23,885 nt of DNA, taken from positions 1 to 23,885 of the forward strand of contig VBJK01000450.1 of the NCBI GenBank assembly GCA_005879655.1, read 5' to 3'. Under the pieces are notes generated by a model. The model was not told the origin of the DNA and made no database searches. It saw nothing but the letters and a program-made list of their open reading frames with translations. This document shows, piece after piece, positions 1 to 7,561 of this stretch (position 1 is the first letter of the stretch; each line of letters opens with the position of its first letter). The translations under genes and the position numbers were made by a program. Origin of the DNA: Chloroflexota bacterium (lineage in GTDB: Bacteria > Chloroflexota > Ktedonobacteria > Ktedonobacterales > Ktedonobacteraceae).

Positions 1-451
1 GATGGCAAAGTTCCGGCGTGGGGGTCATGCCAGCCGGAAAGCTGTCGTCAAGCACAATGCCTCTACGACGTTCCATCACATAGAATGGTACACCCATCAC
101 CATAAGATCATCGCAGAACAGGTAGACTTCGGGTACCAGGGAAAACACAGGATGCACGCGACGTAACAGATTGGCTTCGCGCTGCATATCATGAGCTTTG
201 GGCGCGATGGGACCAAAGGGCGGTCGGCGTAATACACCCTCCCAGCTTCCAATGCGCACCAGATAGGTCAGGTTTGAGGCACCAGAGGGAAACTGACGTG
301 CTGCAATTGTTCCCTCACCTATGGCAGGTAGCTGCGCGCGCAAGTAGTTTGCGATGCGCAACCAGTCAAGTTGCTCACCTTCACGTACCTCGATAGTGTC
401 TTCAGGTGTCGAAACTAGTTTTCCCGCATCTAGCGTGTTATCGCAATCCAT
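1..451 (-). CDS. phosphotransferase family protein (ACAD10/11-type APH kinase), N-terminal part
   Basis: This is the N-terminal 150 residues of an aminoglycoside-phosphotransferase-fold kinase; the rest lies beyond the left edge. Visible family segments are FPSGASNLTYLVRIG (the nucleotide-loop region), VLRRPPFGPIAPKAHDM (with the ATP-binding lysine region) and VPFYVMERRRGIVL (the hinge). In this family, bacterial stand-alone proteins correspond to the kinase half of eukaryotic ACAD10/ACAD11, which phosphorylate 4-hydroxyacyl-CoAs before dehydrogenase-linked catabolism. The substrate here is inferred from the family and from the acyl-CoA dehydrogenase gene lying just upstream on the same strand. 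The ATG at 451 is the only start in this frame, because a stop lies a few codons upstream. A GAGGG motif sits about 13 bases before it, a little far. No damage is seen in the visible part. Confidence 0.85.
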   Translation of the reverse strand, partial: MDCDNTLDAGKLVSTPEDTIEVREGEQLDWLRIANYLRAQLPAIGEGTIAARQFPSGASNLTYLVRIGSWEGVLRRPPFGPIAPKAHDMQREANLLRRVHPVFSLVPEVYLFCDDLMVMGVPFYVMERRRGIVLDDSFPAGMTPTPELCH

Positions 452-635
452 AGCATTTTCTTGCCCTCGTTTCCGTCATTTTGTGGCTCGTGTATAATAA
501 ATACAAGAGCACATGTTCAACTGAAGCGTGTTTGCTGGGTTCCAGGCTAATCACTTGGGTAAAAGTATGAGCATAAGTGAGAAGGGCACTAGTACTCTGT
601 CAACCCCTTCAAATGAAGTTTGAAACATGGAACGC

Positions 636-729
636 CTAGTTTTTGAAACAAACACACACACACTAGTTTTTGAAATTGAAACAAACCACACTACTTTTTG
701 AAATTGGAACAAACGTTAGTTTTTGAAAC
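636..729. repeat. degenerate tandem repeat (TAGTTTTTGAAA units)
   Basis: Four copies of a unit beginning (C)TAGTTTTTGAAA start at about 636, 663, 691 and 716, with spacings of 25 to 28 bases. Three are followed by A/C-rich ACAAAC-type sequence, and a weaker fifth copy (GAAGTTTGAAAC) lies at 615-626. On the minus strand the last copy runs into the 3' end of the acyl-CoA dehydrogenase frame and supplies its last residues and stop codon. The stretch 452-690 holds no gene other than these repeats. Confidence 0.8.
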
Positions 730-1844
730 ATGCACCTCGTCAGGTCCGTCCACTATATGCATGACACGCCCATGCGCCCACATCTGAGCCAGCGGAAAAT
801 CATCGCTCACGCCAGCAGCGCCAAAAACCTGAATAGCGCGGTTGACTACATTAGTGAGCATTTCAGGCACGGCTACCTTGATCATCGCAATCTCTTGTTG
901 TACAGCCTTTTTACCGAACATATCAATCATCCAGGCGCACTTAAGAGTTAAGAGCCGAGCCTGCTCGATCTCAATTGAAGAGCGTACAATCCAATCCTGA
1001 ATGACGCCTTGCTCGGAGAGTTTCTTGCCAAACGCAACACGGCTCGTTGCGCGCTGGCACATCAATTCGAGCGCATATTGCGCACTGCCAATCGAGCGCA
1101 TACAGTGGTGAATGCGGCCAGGTCCAAGGCGCGCCTGAGCAATGGCAAAGCCGGAGCCTTCTTCGCCTAAGAGGTTGGCGGCGGGTACGCGTACCTGCTC
1201 GAAGAGCACCTCGCAGTGGCTCTCGTTATCAGCGTAACCCATGACTGGCAGATTACGTCCTACCGTCACCCCTGGCGTGTCTTTGGGCACCAGAATGATG
1301 CTCTGCTGACGATGGCGATCGGGATGGGTAGGATCAGTCTTGCCCATCACGAGAAAGATCTTACAGCGTGCACGTGCCGCGCCGGAGATCCACCATTTGC
1401 GGCCATTGAGCACGTATTCATCCCCATCACGTGTAATCGACAACTGAATATTAGTCGCATCCGAACTTGCCACATCAGGTTCAGTCATAGCGAATGCCGA
1501 GCGTATCTCGCCTGCCAGTAGGGGTTGCAACCATTGAAACTTCTGTTCAGCACTGCCAAACTGGGCCAGAATCTCCATATTGCCTGTATCCGGTGCAGCA
1601 CAATTGAAGACTTCGGAGGCCCATAGCACACGGCCCATTAATTCAGCCAGGGGCGCATATTCCAGGTTCGTCAGTCCGGCCCCATACTTGTCGTCCGGTA
1701 GAAAAAGGTTCCATAGACGTTGCTTGCGGGCCTGCTCTTTGAGTTCGTCAATAATTTCTGCGTGATGGTGGGGATTACCTGATGCGGCAATCTGCTGGGC
1801 TGCTTTTGTAGAGCTTTAACTTTGTCGGAATAGGCGAAATCCAT
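691..1844 (-). pseudogene. acyl-CoA dehydrogenase, disrupted (internal deletion with frameshift; altered C-terminus)
   Basis: This is an ACAD11-like acyl-CoA dehydrogenase that would oxidise acyl-CoA to enoyl-CoA using FAD. The start at 1844 has a strong GGAGG seven bases upstream and gives [15 protein letters not shown], a typical family N-terminus. That frame then loses homology and stops at 1671. The real continuation, [17 protein letters not shown], is in another frame from about 1798 and runs through [16 protein letters not shown] (FAD/substrate region), [16 protein letters not shown] and [16 protein letters not shown] to DGPDEVH. Roughly 15 to 20 residues are missing at the junction. 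The C-terminus after DGPDEVH is also abnormal: the usual final helix is replaced by sequence translated from the tandem repeat. A protein starting at the internal ATG at 1638 would lack the first helical domain. It probably once worked with the phosphotransferase encoded downstream. Confidence 0.85.
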
Positions 1845-2291
1845 GCTGATGCCTCCTTTTGAGTAAGATGGATTGTTATACAGGTAGTATAGCATATGGG
1901 TGGGGGAAGATGGGTGAGTGTGTCCAAGCTGACACTTATCCGCAAATCATAGAGAAGGGAACCAAGGTATAAAATGAAGCCTTGTCATTTCCAAAAAGTA
2001 GGTAGCCTTGTTCTCCACCTCACAGCCACATCGTTCACATCTCTATGAAAAACAGACTAACCATCGCACCATCGTGTGTAGCATTCCTATTGACAGCAAC
2101 TGTGGCAGGTAGAGGCAACTAAGAAGGTTGAGTGATGATAGAGCAGGATGGTCGTATTCAGCAATCTTATTTCTCGTCGATTAGATAGGGATTGCCTTTT
2201 CTCTTGAATTGATTTCATCACAACTTCTCTACTGATGGTCCTCCTTTCCTGAACCATTATGTTTCTTTGTTCAGCAAAGGAGAATTAACAC
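1845..2291. other. intergenic region between divergent ACAD and nuo genes
   Basis: About 450 bases separate the two divergently transcribed units. No coding sequence is convincing in any frame. The region should carry both promoters. AT-rich TATA-like stretches occur near 1875-1895 and around 1970, but none has a clear paired -35 element. No stable hairpin was noticed. Confidence 0.5.
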
Positions 2292-2411
2292 GTGGACCCA
2301 CTTGTATTAACCTTCACGCTGTTTGCACTGGAAAGGGAGACACGGCATGGCAGATCAGCCTGCGTCAAGCAACAACATCAACGATCCTGTCACCAGAGGG
2401 GGAAAGCGTAA
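2292..2411 (+). pseudogene. short ORF, possible 5' remnant of nuoA
   Basis: A strong ribosome site, AAAGGAG at 2277-2283, lies eight bases before a GTG at 2292 that opens [13 protein letters not shown], a hydrophobic start resembling the first residues of the membrane subunit NuoA. After these 13 codons the frame runs into the ribosome site and start of nuoB and ends at 2411 (39 codons in all), with no NuoA-like sequence. Either nuoA has been reduced to its first codons by a deletion, or this is a leader peptide that couples translation to nuoB. The signal is short, so the assignment is tentative. Confidence 0.3.
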
Positions 2412-2955
2412 GCCCATTCCACTGGCCATCGCGCGCGGTCCCCATGAGTATCTGCCGGGAGAGCAAGAAGGACCAGTCCAACTGGCAAGCTTAGGCGATC
2501 TACTCACCTGGGCTGAGAACTGGGCACGTTCGCGCTCAGTCTGGCCGCTGGGCTATGGGCTGGCCTGCTGTGCCATTGAGATGATGGCCGCAGCTCAGCC
2601 GCATTATGATCTATCGCGCTTCGGCTCCGAAGTCTTCCGTTCCAGCCCCCGGCAGGCAGACCTCATGATCGTTGCCGGAACAGTCTCCGTCAAGATGGGA
2701 CCTCGCTTGCGCCTGCTATGGGAACAGATGCCGGAGCCTAAATGGGTGCTGAGTATGGGACAATGTGCCAATTCCGGCGGAGAATTTTACGATAGCTACT
2801 ACACAGTACAAGGCGTGGATACCATTGTACCCGTCGATGTCTATGTGCCTGGCTGTCCCCCGCGTCCTGAGCAATTGATTGAAGGCTTGCTCAAGTTGCG
2901 CGAAAAGATCTTAAAACAAGGTCTTAAGCTCCGTGGAGAGGATGAGCGTCCATGA
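2347..2955 (+). CDS. nuoB: NADH-quinone oxidoreductase subunit B
   Basis: This is NuoB, the peripheral-arm subunit of respiratory complex I that holds iron-sulfur cluster N2, the last electron carrier before quinone. The four cluster ligands are visible: the tandem Cys74-Cys75 in [11 protein letters not shown], Cys140 in MGQCANSGG and Cys170 in VPGCPPRPE. The length of 202 residues is normal, with an N-terminal extension of about 40 residues. The ATG at 2347 is preferred over an upstream in-frame TTG because AAGGGAG lies seven bases before it. The stop overlaps the nuoD start by four bases (ATGA), so the two are translationally coupled. The usual nuoC between nuoB and nuoD is absent. The frame is intact. 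Confidence 0.95.
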   Translation: MADQPASSNNINDPVTRGGKRKPIPLAIARGPHEYLPGEQEGPVQLASLGDLLTWAENWARSRSVWPLGYGLACCAIEMMAAAQPHYDLSRFGSEVFRSSPRQADLMIVAGTVSVKMGPRLRLLWEQMPEPKWVLSMGQCANSGGEFYDSYYTVQGVDTIVPVDVYVPGCPPRPEQLIEGLLKLREKILKQGLKLRGEDERP

Positions 2956-4097
2956 GTCAGAAGAGAGAGGAACAGGCTCCATCCAGCGATGAAGCCATCG
3001 GGATCAAATCTCAGGAGATGTTGCTCAACATGGGGCCGCAACATCCCAGCACTCATGGTGTCTTGCGCTTAGTACTCACACTGCAAGGCGAGACTATCAC
3101 GAACTGTACGCCAGTGATTGGCTATCTGCACCGGGGCATGGAGAAGATTTTTGAGAACCGTACCCTCATGCAGGGCATTCGCTACACCGATAATTCCGAC
3201 TACCTCTCGCCAATGCTCTGCGAGATTGCCTACGTTGGAGCAGTTGAGCAGTTGATGGGCTTAGAGGTGCCACGTCGAGCACAATATATGCGGCTTCTGG
3301 TCGGTGAGATGCAACGTATTGCCAGTCATCTGGTGGCCGTGGGGTCCTATCTGATCGATCTGGGAGCCGTAACACCGATCCTATGGGCCTTCCGTGACCG
3401 TGAAGGGATTCTCTCCCTGTTTGAAGCGCTCGCTGGCAGTCGCTTCACGGTAAACTATCTGCGCGTGGGTGGGGTCCTGCACGACTTTCCCAAAGGCTGG
3501 TTACGCGAGTGTGAAGCGTACTTTGATCAGCTGGAGAAGAATCTGGGAGAATTGGATGCTCTCATCAATGGCAACGAGATTTTTCTGGCACGTACTCAAG
3601 GAGTTGGCTTTATCGATACACAACAGGCTCTTCATTACGGATTAACCGGCCCAATGGCTCGTGCAAGCGGGGTCAATTGGGATCTGCGGGTGCATCGCCC
3701 ATATATGGCCTATCGTGAGGTTCCGGTCAATGTCCAGGTGCGTCAGGAGGGGGATTGCTTTGCACGTAATCTGGTGCGCATGACGGAGATGCGGGAGAGC
3801 ATCCGCCTGTGCCGTGTAGCGCTTGACAGGATGCCGCCAGGAGCTATTTGTGCTCGTGTGCCCATCGCACTACGTCCTCCGCGCGGTGAGACCTACTTTG
3901 CTATCGAGAATAGTCGGGGCGAGTATGGCTTCTACCTGATCAGCGATGGCAGCGAATACCCCTGGCGGGCTAAGATGCGCGCACCTTCCTTTGTCAATTT
4001 GCAGATCGTGCCGGAATTGTTGCGCGGCTACAAGATGAGTGATGCTGTGGCTATTATCGGTAGCACTGATATAGTGCTGGGTTGTGTAGATCGCTGA
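2952..4097 (+). CDS. nuoD: NADH-quinone oxidoreductase subunit D
   Basis: NuoD is the 49-kDa-type subunit of complex I, which with NuoB forms the quinone-binding pocket at the base of the peripheral arm. The N-terminal hallmark GPQHPSTHG (His31 and His35, the quinone-site loop) is present, as are [22 protein letters not shown] (with the conserved quinone-site tyrosine), [12 protein letters not shown] and the family C-terminus [14 protein letters not shown]. The length of 381 residues is normal for a NuoD without a fused NuoC. It is the last gene of the pair: two hairpins follow within 90 bases and no nuoE, F, G, H, I or other subunit gene appears on this strand. The partner subunits must be encoded elsewhere. 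The frame is intact. Confidence 0.96.
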   Translation: MSQKREEQAPSSDEAIGIKSQEMLLNMGPQHPSTHGVLRLVLTLQGETITNCTPVIGYLHRGMEKIFENRTLMQGIRYTDNSDYLSPMLCEIAYVGAVEQLMGLEVPRRAQYMRLLVGEMQRIASHLVAVGSYLIDLGAVTPILWAFRDREGILSLFEALAGSRFTVNYLRVGGVLHDFPKGWLRECEAYFDQLEKNLGELDALINGNEIFLARTQGVGFIDTQQALHYGLTGPMARASGVNWDLRVHRPYMAYREVPVNVQVRQEGDCFARNLVRMTEMRESIRLCRVALDRMPPGAICARVPIALRPPRGETYFAIENSRGEYGFYLISDGSEYPWRAKMRAPSFVNLQIVPELLRGYKMSDAVAIIGSTDIVLGCVDR

Positions 4098-4106
4098 AAG
4101 ATCTCC

Positions 4107-4143
4107 CCCCACAGGGCAACCATAAGGAATTGCCCCTGTGGGG
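4107..4143 (+). terminator. hairpin after nuoD
   Basis: A long inverted repeat (4107-4119 with 4130-4143, built on CCCCACAGGGCAA with one bulged base) begins ten bases after the nuoD stop. It has no U-tract immediately after it, so it may protect the 3' end or act together with the second hairpin at 4160. Confidence 0.6.
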
Positions 4144-4159
4144 TCGGCAGATCAAAGAG

Positions 4160-4192
4160 AAAGGGCCAGCTCCGCATACTGGCCCTTTTGTT
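4160..4192 (+). terminator. rho-independent terminator of nuoBD
   Basis: A perfect ten-base stem AAAGGGCCAG/CTGGCCCTTT (4160-4169 with 4179-4188) with a nine-base loop is followed by TGTTGG, so the right arm ends in the U-rich stretch. It is the best terminator candidate for the nuoBD transcript. Confidence 0.7.
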
Positions 4193-4240
4193 GGTTAAGG
4201 AAGTTGATTGAGAGTGAACTTCTAGTTAGGTATGATGTCC

Positions 4241-4268
4241 CTGCCTCCGGCATCCATCCTGGAGGCAG
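4241..4268. repeat. small inverted repeat
   Basis: The arms CTGCCTCC (4241-4248) and GGAGGCAG (4261-4268) pair perfectly around a 12-base loop. It lies between the convergent ends of nuoD and the gene at 4397. No U-tract follows on either strand, so its role is uncertain. The rest of 4193-4396 holds nothing convincing. Confidence 0.5.
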
Positions 4269-4396
4269 AAACAGAGAAGCAATCATTGGCGTCCTTGCTG
4301 TTCCGTTCCCGTGTTGAGAATAGTATGCCTCATTCGTGGTGTCAGCACAAGGACAACTAATAGACAACTTGTGCCTTCTTTGTGACACAGCATCAG

Positions 4397-5299
4397 TTAG
4401 ATCGATGAGCTACTAGAGCCAACTGCGGCAATATGTTCAGTCCAATAGTGATGCGTTTTGGCCACTACCGTAATCACATTCTTGATCTCCTTCTCCATGC
4501 GGAACGCCGGTCCAGCGGGCAAGTAGAGTATACATCCTTCGCGCCTCACACAGACATTCTCCACGACAATAGCACGCAAGAGCCAGAGCGCCATCTCTTC
4601 ATCAGTACAGCGCAGACCAACCCAGCCTAATTTCTCACTGCGTACAGTCGGCAGACTCGTCACCAAGCGCAGACCACGCTCAATTTCAGCAACTACGCGT
4701 TCATAGCCCTCAAGATCAGCCTTCACCTCGTCCGGTGTCACTGGCTCTAGCAAGTCACCGCGATGTGGTGGTCCCCCGGCCAGAGCCAGATCGCAAAAAT
4801 CGGTCCACATCTCCTGCCAGGCCACCTCTCCATCGTCTGTATAGCACATGGGGGCCGTGCCCATCGGAGCTGCACTGACACTTCTATTGCGATATCTTGG
4901 CGGGAGTAGATCTGTGGCACATGCTCGTTGCCAAGATGCAGAGTGCTCGTGGGGGTAGGTAGTGCCAGCATTAGGGGTAACATTCCCAGTAATATCGCGC
5001 CAATCTACTTCTGCAATCTCCCCACCAACGATCGTAATCTCACCTGCGGACCTCGTTGCGTTTCCCCATATAGTATAATGGCCTGCCAGGAGTGCGGGAA
5101 AGATGGCCACGAATACAGTCTGTCCATTGACACGGCGCTCTAGCACCTCTGTATGAGTTCGGCATGTATTCTCTCCTTTGAGGCTGACTTCAATCTCTCT
5201 GTTACGCAATGCAGGTTGGGTATAGATCATCAGTGCTCCAATGTCGTCACCGATGTCAAGCACCACATTCTCAGTGTGAACTCGTTTAAAGTAGCTCAT
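4397..5299 (-). CDS. conserved protein of unknown function, two-part architecture
   Basis: I do not recognise a named function. The 301-residue protein has two conserved-looking parts joined by a linker. Residues 1 to about 105 (from HTENVVLDIGDDIGALMIYT to VGGEIAEVDWRD) look like a compact beta-rich domain with the recurring phrase RTHTEVLERRVNGQTVF. Residues about 140 to 290 (APMGTAPMCYTDDGEVAW, LALAGGPPHRGDLLEPV, VVAEIERGLRLVTSLP, WLLRAIVVENVCVRREG, KEIKNVITVVAKTHHYWTEH) are helical with several charged and His residues. There is no signal peptide or membrane segment, so it is probably cytoplasmic. The start at 5299 (MSYFKR) is chosen because the frame extending to 5464 would read through a repeat array and a CRISPR-like sequence. 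The ribosome site is weak (GTGGA). It lies downstream of the DUF4331 gene on the same strand. Confidence 0.7.
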   Translation of the reverse strand: MSYFKRVHTENVVLDIGDDIGALMIYTQPALRNREIEVSLKGENTCRTHTEVLERRVNGQTVFVAIFPALLAGHYTIWGNATRSAGEITIVGGEIAEVDWRDITGNVTPNAGTTYPHEHSASWQRACATDLLPPRYRNRSVSAAPMGTAPMCYTDDGEVAWQEMWTDFCDLALAGGPPHRGDLLEPVTPDEVKADLEGYERVVAEIERGLRLVTSLPTVRSEKLGWVGLRCTDEEMALWLLRAIVVENVCVRREGCILYLPAGPAFRMEKEIKNVITVVAKTHHYWTEHIAAVGSSSSSI

Positions 5300-5368
5300 T
5301 CTATTTCCACTTGACTCATTAGGATTTGGTGTGTAAACTTCCCCTTTGGGGAGGCAGAGGGAGCCAAT

Positions 5369-5398
5369 GTCCTTTCTCGACCCGGTTGGGATTGAAAC
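5369..5398 (+). repeat. single CRISPR-repeat-like sequence (orphan)
   Basis: This 30-base stretch ends in GGTTGGGATTGAAAC, which resembles the 3' end of many type I/III CRISPR repeats (the ATTGAAAC terminus). Only one copy is seen here, with no second copy within several hundred bases and no cas gene in the window, so it is not an array. It may be a relic of one. Confidence 0.35.
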
Positions 5399-5425
5399 TA
5401 CACCTCTTTCTGATGAACGTTGAAC

Positions 5426-5545
5426 CGTAGGCGAGCAATTTATTATATATCGCGTATGGCGCAATAAATTACGTACCTACGGCAATAAATTGCCCGCCTA
5501 CGGCAATAAATTCCGCATCTACGGCAATAAATTGCCCGCCTACGG
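5426..5545. repeat. 21-bp tandem repeat with an inverted flanking copy
   Basis: Units containing CTACGGCAATAAATT start at 5477, 5498 and 5519, with a partial unit at 5540, giving an exact 21-base period; a diverged unit precedes them at about 5456. Each unit has the near-palindromic core GGCAATAAATTGCC. An inverted copy (CCGTAGGC, then GCAATTTATT) lies at 5426-5445, so the array could fold into a long hairpin. It fills the gap between the DUF4331 gene and the next gene. A related core, GGCAACAAATTGCCGC, occurs at 11185. Confidence 0.8.
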
Positions 5546-5563
5546 AATTCTGCTCGCTTCTAC

Positions 5564-6928
5564 CTAAGAAGCTTGAAAACCGCCATGTGGCTGATCCAAG
5601 TAGGGGAAGCTATTGAGGAAGGTTACGCCACTATTCTCAGGAGTCAGGCCATCCGTAATTTTGGAGGCCGCCGCATCCGGCTTGAAATTCTTGTCAATCA
5701 GCGGGAAGGTGACGCCAGCAATAGCGCGTAGCTCAATTGTCACCACATCATCCATGACACGACGCCCATTGGGGAAGCCCGCGAGATCGCCTCCTAATAA
5801 TCCCAGGATGTTCGGATTTTTCGTCGGCGGGATGGCCATATTCAGTCGCAACATATCCGCCAGTGTCTTACCAGTAAAATTCTGGAAACCAGAAATGAGG
5901 CCATCTGGAATACCAGTCAGTAAGATCGCAGCGAGGTCTGCACGAGCAGCCTTGAGTGCCGCCAGGTTAGGGAATACATTAGGATAGAGCACCGGCAGTA
6001 GCGCGGCCACCTCTGGATGGTGCACAAATTTCGCAAACTCCCCATCCTTGCTGGGGGGAAGCTTATTCCAGCGATCCTTAGCCCCTAAAGGCACAATCAC
6101 CTCGTTAAAGAGTGGATTGCCAAGGCGCGAGACTTGCATCCACGGCCCGCTATGCACTTCCTCACCGTCCTTATCCCCGCGTATGCGTGCCTTCTGCCGA
6201 CTAGCCGTTGCCCAGACACCGATGACCGAGCTGTTCTTTTTTGGATCAGTAGCATACGAACCATCGCGCGTCAGCTTCGCTTTGGGGATCTGAAGCGCAA
6301 TCGTATGGACATTCAGACCTTTCGTACCATTTACACCATTTGCCGCAGCAGTAGGGATCAGATGCAAATTCTGGAACGGTCGCAGGTCCAGCAGGTCGAA
6401 GATCGACCCAAGGTCAACATAGAAGCCCTCAGCGCGCTGACCAGCGAATACCGTCTCACCATCGGGCAGATGGTGAATGGCAGCTTTGGCCAGATCAGCA
6501 TAATTCGGTGTGGAGCGCGGCCCGATATTGCAGGGGGGCGAGGCTAACTTGTTGCCGAGAATGGTACTGTGGCCATTGTGTATCTTCGTCACCATATAGA
6601 ATTGGGGACGATTCCATTGCGGACTATCGATGGTCTTGATCTGTCCTGTATTGTACAGAAATGTATTAGGATCACGCGTCACCGTATGAAAACGAAATTG
6701 ATAGGTAATATCAGGTTGTGCATCACCATCATTATCGATATGAATTGAATACACAACATCATCGCCGAACTCGAAGAAGTTCGGTCCCCCAGCCGGTCCT
6801 TCTAGAGGAATATAGTTTGCAATAATTGTTACCGTATCTGGCTTATCCGGGCTGACAAATGCGTAGACATCGGTATTATCAGCAACCGGGTCCTTTGAAA
6901 TTTCTGGTGCTTCACGATGAGATGACAT
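5564..6928 (-). CDS. DUF4331 domain protein, no signal peptide
   Basis: The family is recognised from its N-terminus SSHREAPEISKDPVADNTDVY and from blocks such as IIANYIPLEGPAGGPNF, YSIHIDNDGDAQPDITYQFRF, GFYVDLGSIFDLLDLRP, LNVHTIALQIP and the C-terminal GRRVMDDVVTIELRAIAG. The biochemical function of DUF4331 is not known. At 454 residues it looks full length. Residue 2 onward already matches the mature family start, and no signal peptide or membrane segment is present, although many relatives are exported. The start at 6928 has GTGAGG about eight bases upstream. The gene for a Tat-signal mini-protein ends 50 bases upstream on the same strand, so the two probably form an operon and the mini-protein could serve as its export escort (inference). 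Confidence 0.88.
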   Translation of the reverse strand: MSSHREAPEISKDPVADNTDVYAFVSPDKPDTVTIIANYIPLEGPAGGPNFFEFGDDVVYSIHIDNDGDAQPDITYQFRFHTVTRDPNTFLYNTGQIKTIDSPQWNRPQFYMVTKIHNGHSTILGNKLASPPCNIGPRSTPNYADLAKAAIHHLPDGETVFAGQRAEGFYVDLGSIFDLLDLRPFQNLHLIPTAAANGVNGTKGLNVHTIALQIPKAKLTRDGSYATDPKKNSSVIGVWATASRQKARIRGDKDGEEVHSGPWMQVSRLGNPLFNEVIVPLGAKDRWNKLPPSKDGEFAKFVHHPEVAALLPVLYPNVFPNLAALKAARADLAAILLTGIPDGLISGFQNFTGKTLADMLRLNMAIPPTKNPNILGLLGGDLAGFPNGRRVMDDVVTIELRAIAGVTFPLIDKNFKPDAAASKITDGLTPENSGVTFLNSFPYLDQPHGGFQAS

Positions 6929-6978
6929 AATGCTTACCTCACAATAGGATCTCTTTTACTACGAGTATATGGTCTGTG

Positions 6979-7254
6979 TTAATGCACAGCCCGCAAAAGA
7001 CGAGCAACAAGCTCTGGATCGCGATACACGATCTCTTGTGTTCCAACCATCAGGCTGACTTCACCTGTTGCTACATCACGCACATGCGCGATCAGATTTT
7101 CAGCTACTCCTGTAGCTGATAGCTCAGCTAATGTAGTGGTGGCCTCTGGTAGTTCAGCGCTATTTGTCAATGCTGGAGTAGCAGCTAGTATACCAGTTGT
7201 TGCCACACCCAACGATGCCTCCTTGAAAAAGAGACGCCTGGTCAACTTTTCCAT
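6979..7254 (-). CDS. small twin-arginine-signal protein, DUF4331 partner
   Basis: This is a 91-residue protein whose first third is a clear Tat signal: TRRLFFKEASLG (fitting the S/T-R-R-x-F-L-K pattern), then the hydrophobic stretch VATTGILAATPAL and a likely cleavage site near NSA-E at about residue 33. The mature part is only about 58 residues, acidic and mostly helical, ending in REGION-like text VYRDPELVARLLRAVH. No known domain is recognised. The start at 7254 has AAAGG six to seven bases upstream and is preferred to an in-frame ATG at 7284. It is the first gene before the DUF4331 gene, with a 50-base gap. A Tat signal on so short a protein beside a larger protein lacking a signal suggests an escort role. 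Confidence 0.75.
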   Translation of the reverse strand: MEKLTRRLFFKEASLGVATTGILAATPALTNSAELPEATTTLAELSATGVAENLIAHVRDVATGEVSLMVGTQEIVYRDPELVARLLRAVH

Positions 7255-7561
7255 ATAGATCCTTTCTGGGGACACTCCGCCCACTAGAGTATTGGACAGA
7301 TCCCTTTATAGCCATGAGCGCAGCCCATGAATATACTATCTATCCATGTGATTTTACTTTATAGCGAATACCAGCCAAATGGTAGAATATATTCAATTCC
7401 GGTTGCATTCTCTAACCTGTTATACGATGACATGCTGTCTATAGATCAGTGTATTGTACAAAAAAAATCGGTTGTATACGAAATTGGTTGAAAAAGAGTG
7501 GCCAAAAGTAATGAGGTACAGTCCGCAGGGCAATCCCTTGTGCTTGCCCTTGAATGTTGTC
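7255..7561. other. intergenic region upstream of the Tat-DUF4331 operon
   Basis: About 300 AT-rich bases hold no convincing gene. They should contain the promoter of the minus-strand Tat/DUF4331 unit and the 3' end of the ppdK transcript. A short inverted repeat AGGGCAA/TTGCCCT (7527-7533 with 7544-7550) lies just after the ppdK stop but lacks a U-tract, so it is at best a weak terminator. Confidence 0.4.

Noticed and set aside
4152..4388. 78-codon minus-strand open frame downstream of nuoD
   Set aside because: It overlaps the nuoD terminator hairpin, has no ribosome site and no recognisable sequence.
5369..5398. A true CRISPR array
   Set aside because: Only one repeat-like copy exists here and there are no regular spacers or cas genes in the window.
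5300..5464. N-terminal extension of the unassigned protein to ATG 5464
   Set aside because: It would translate part of the 21-bp repeat region and the CRISPR-like sequence; MSYFKR at 5299 fits the start of conserved sequence.
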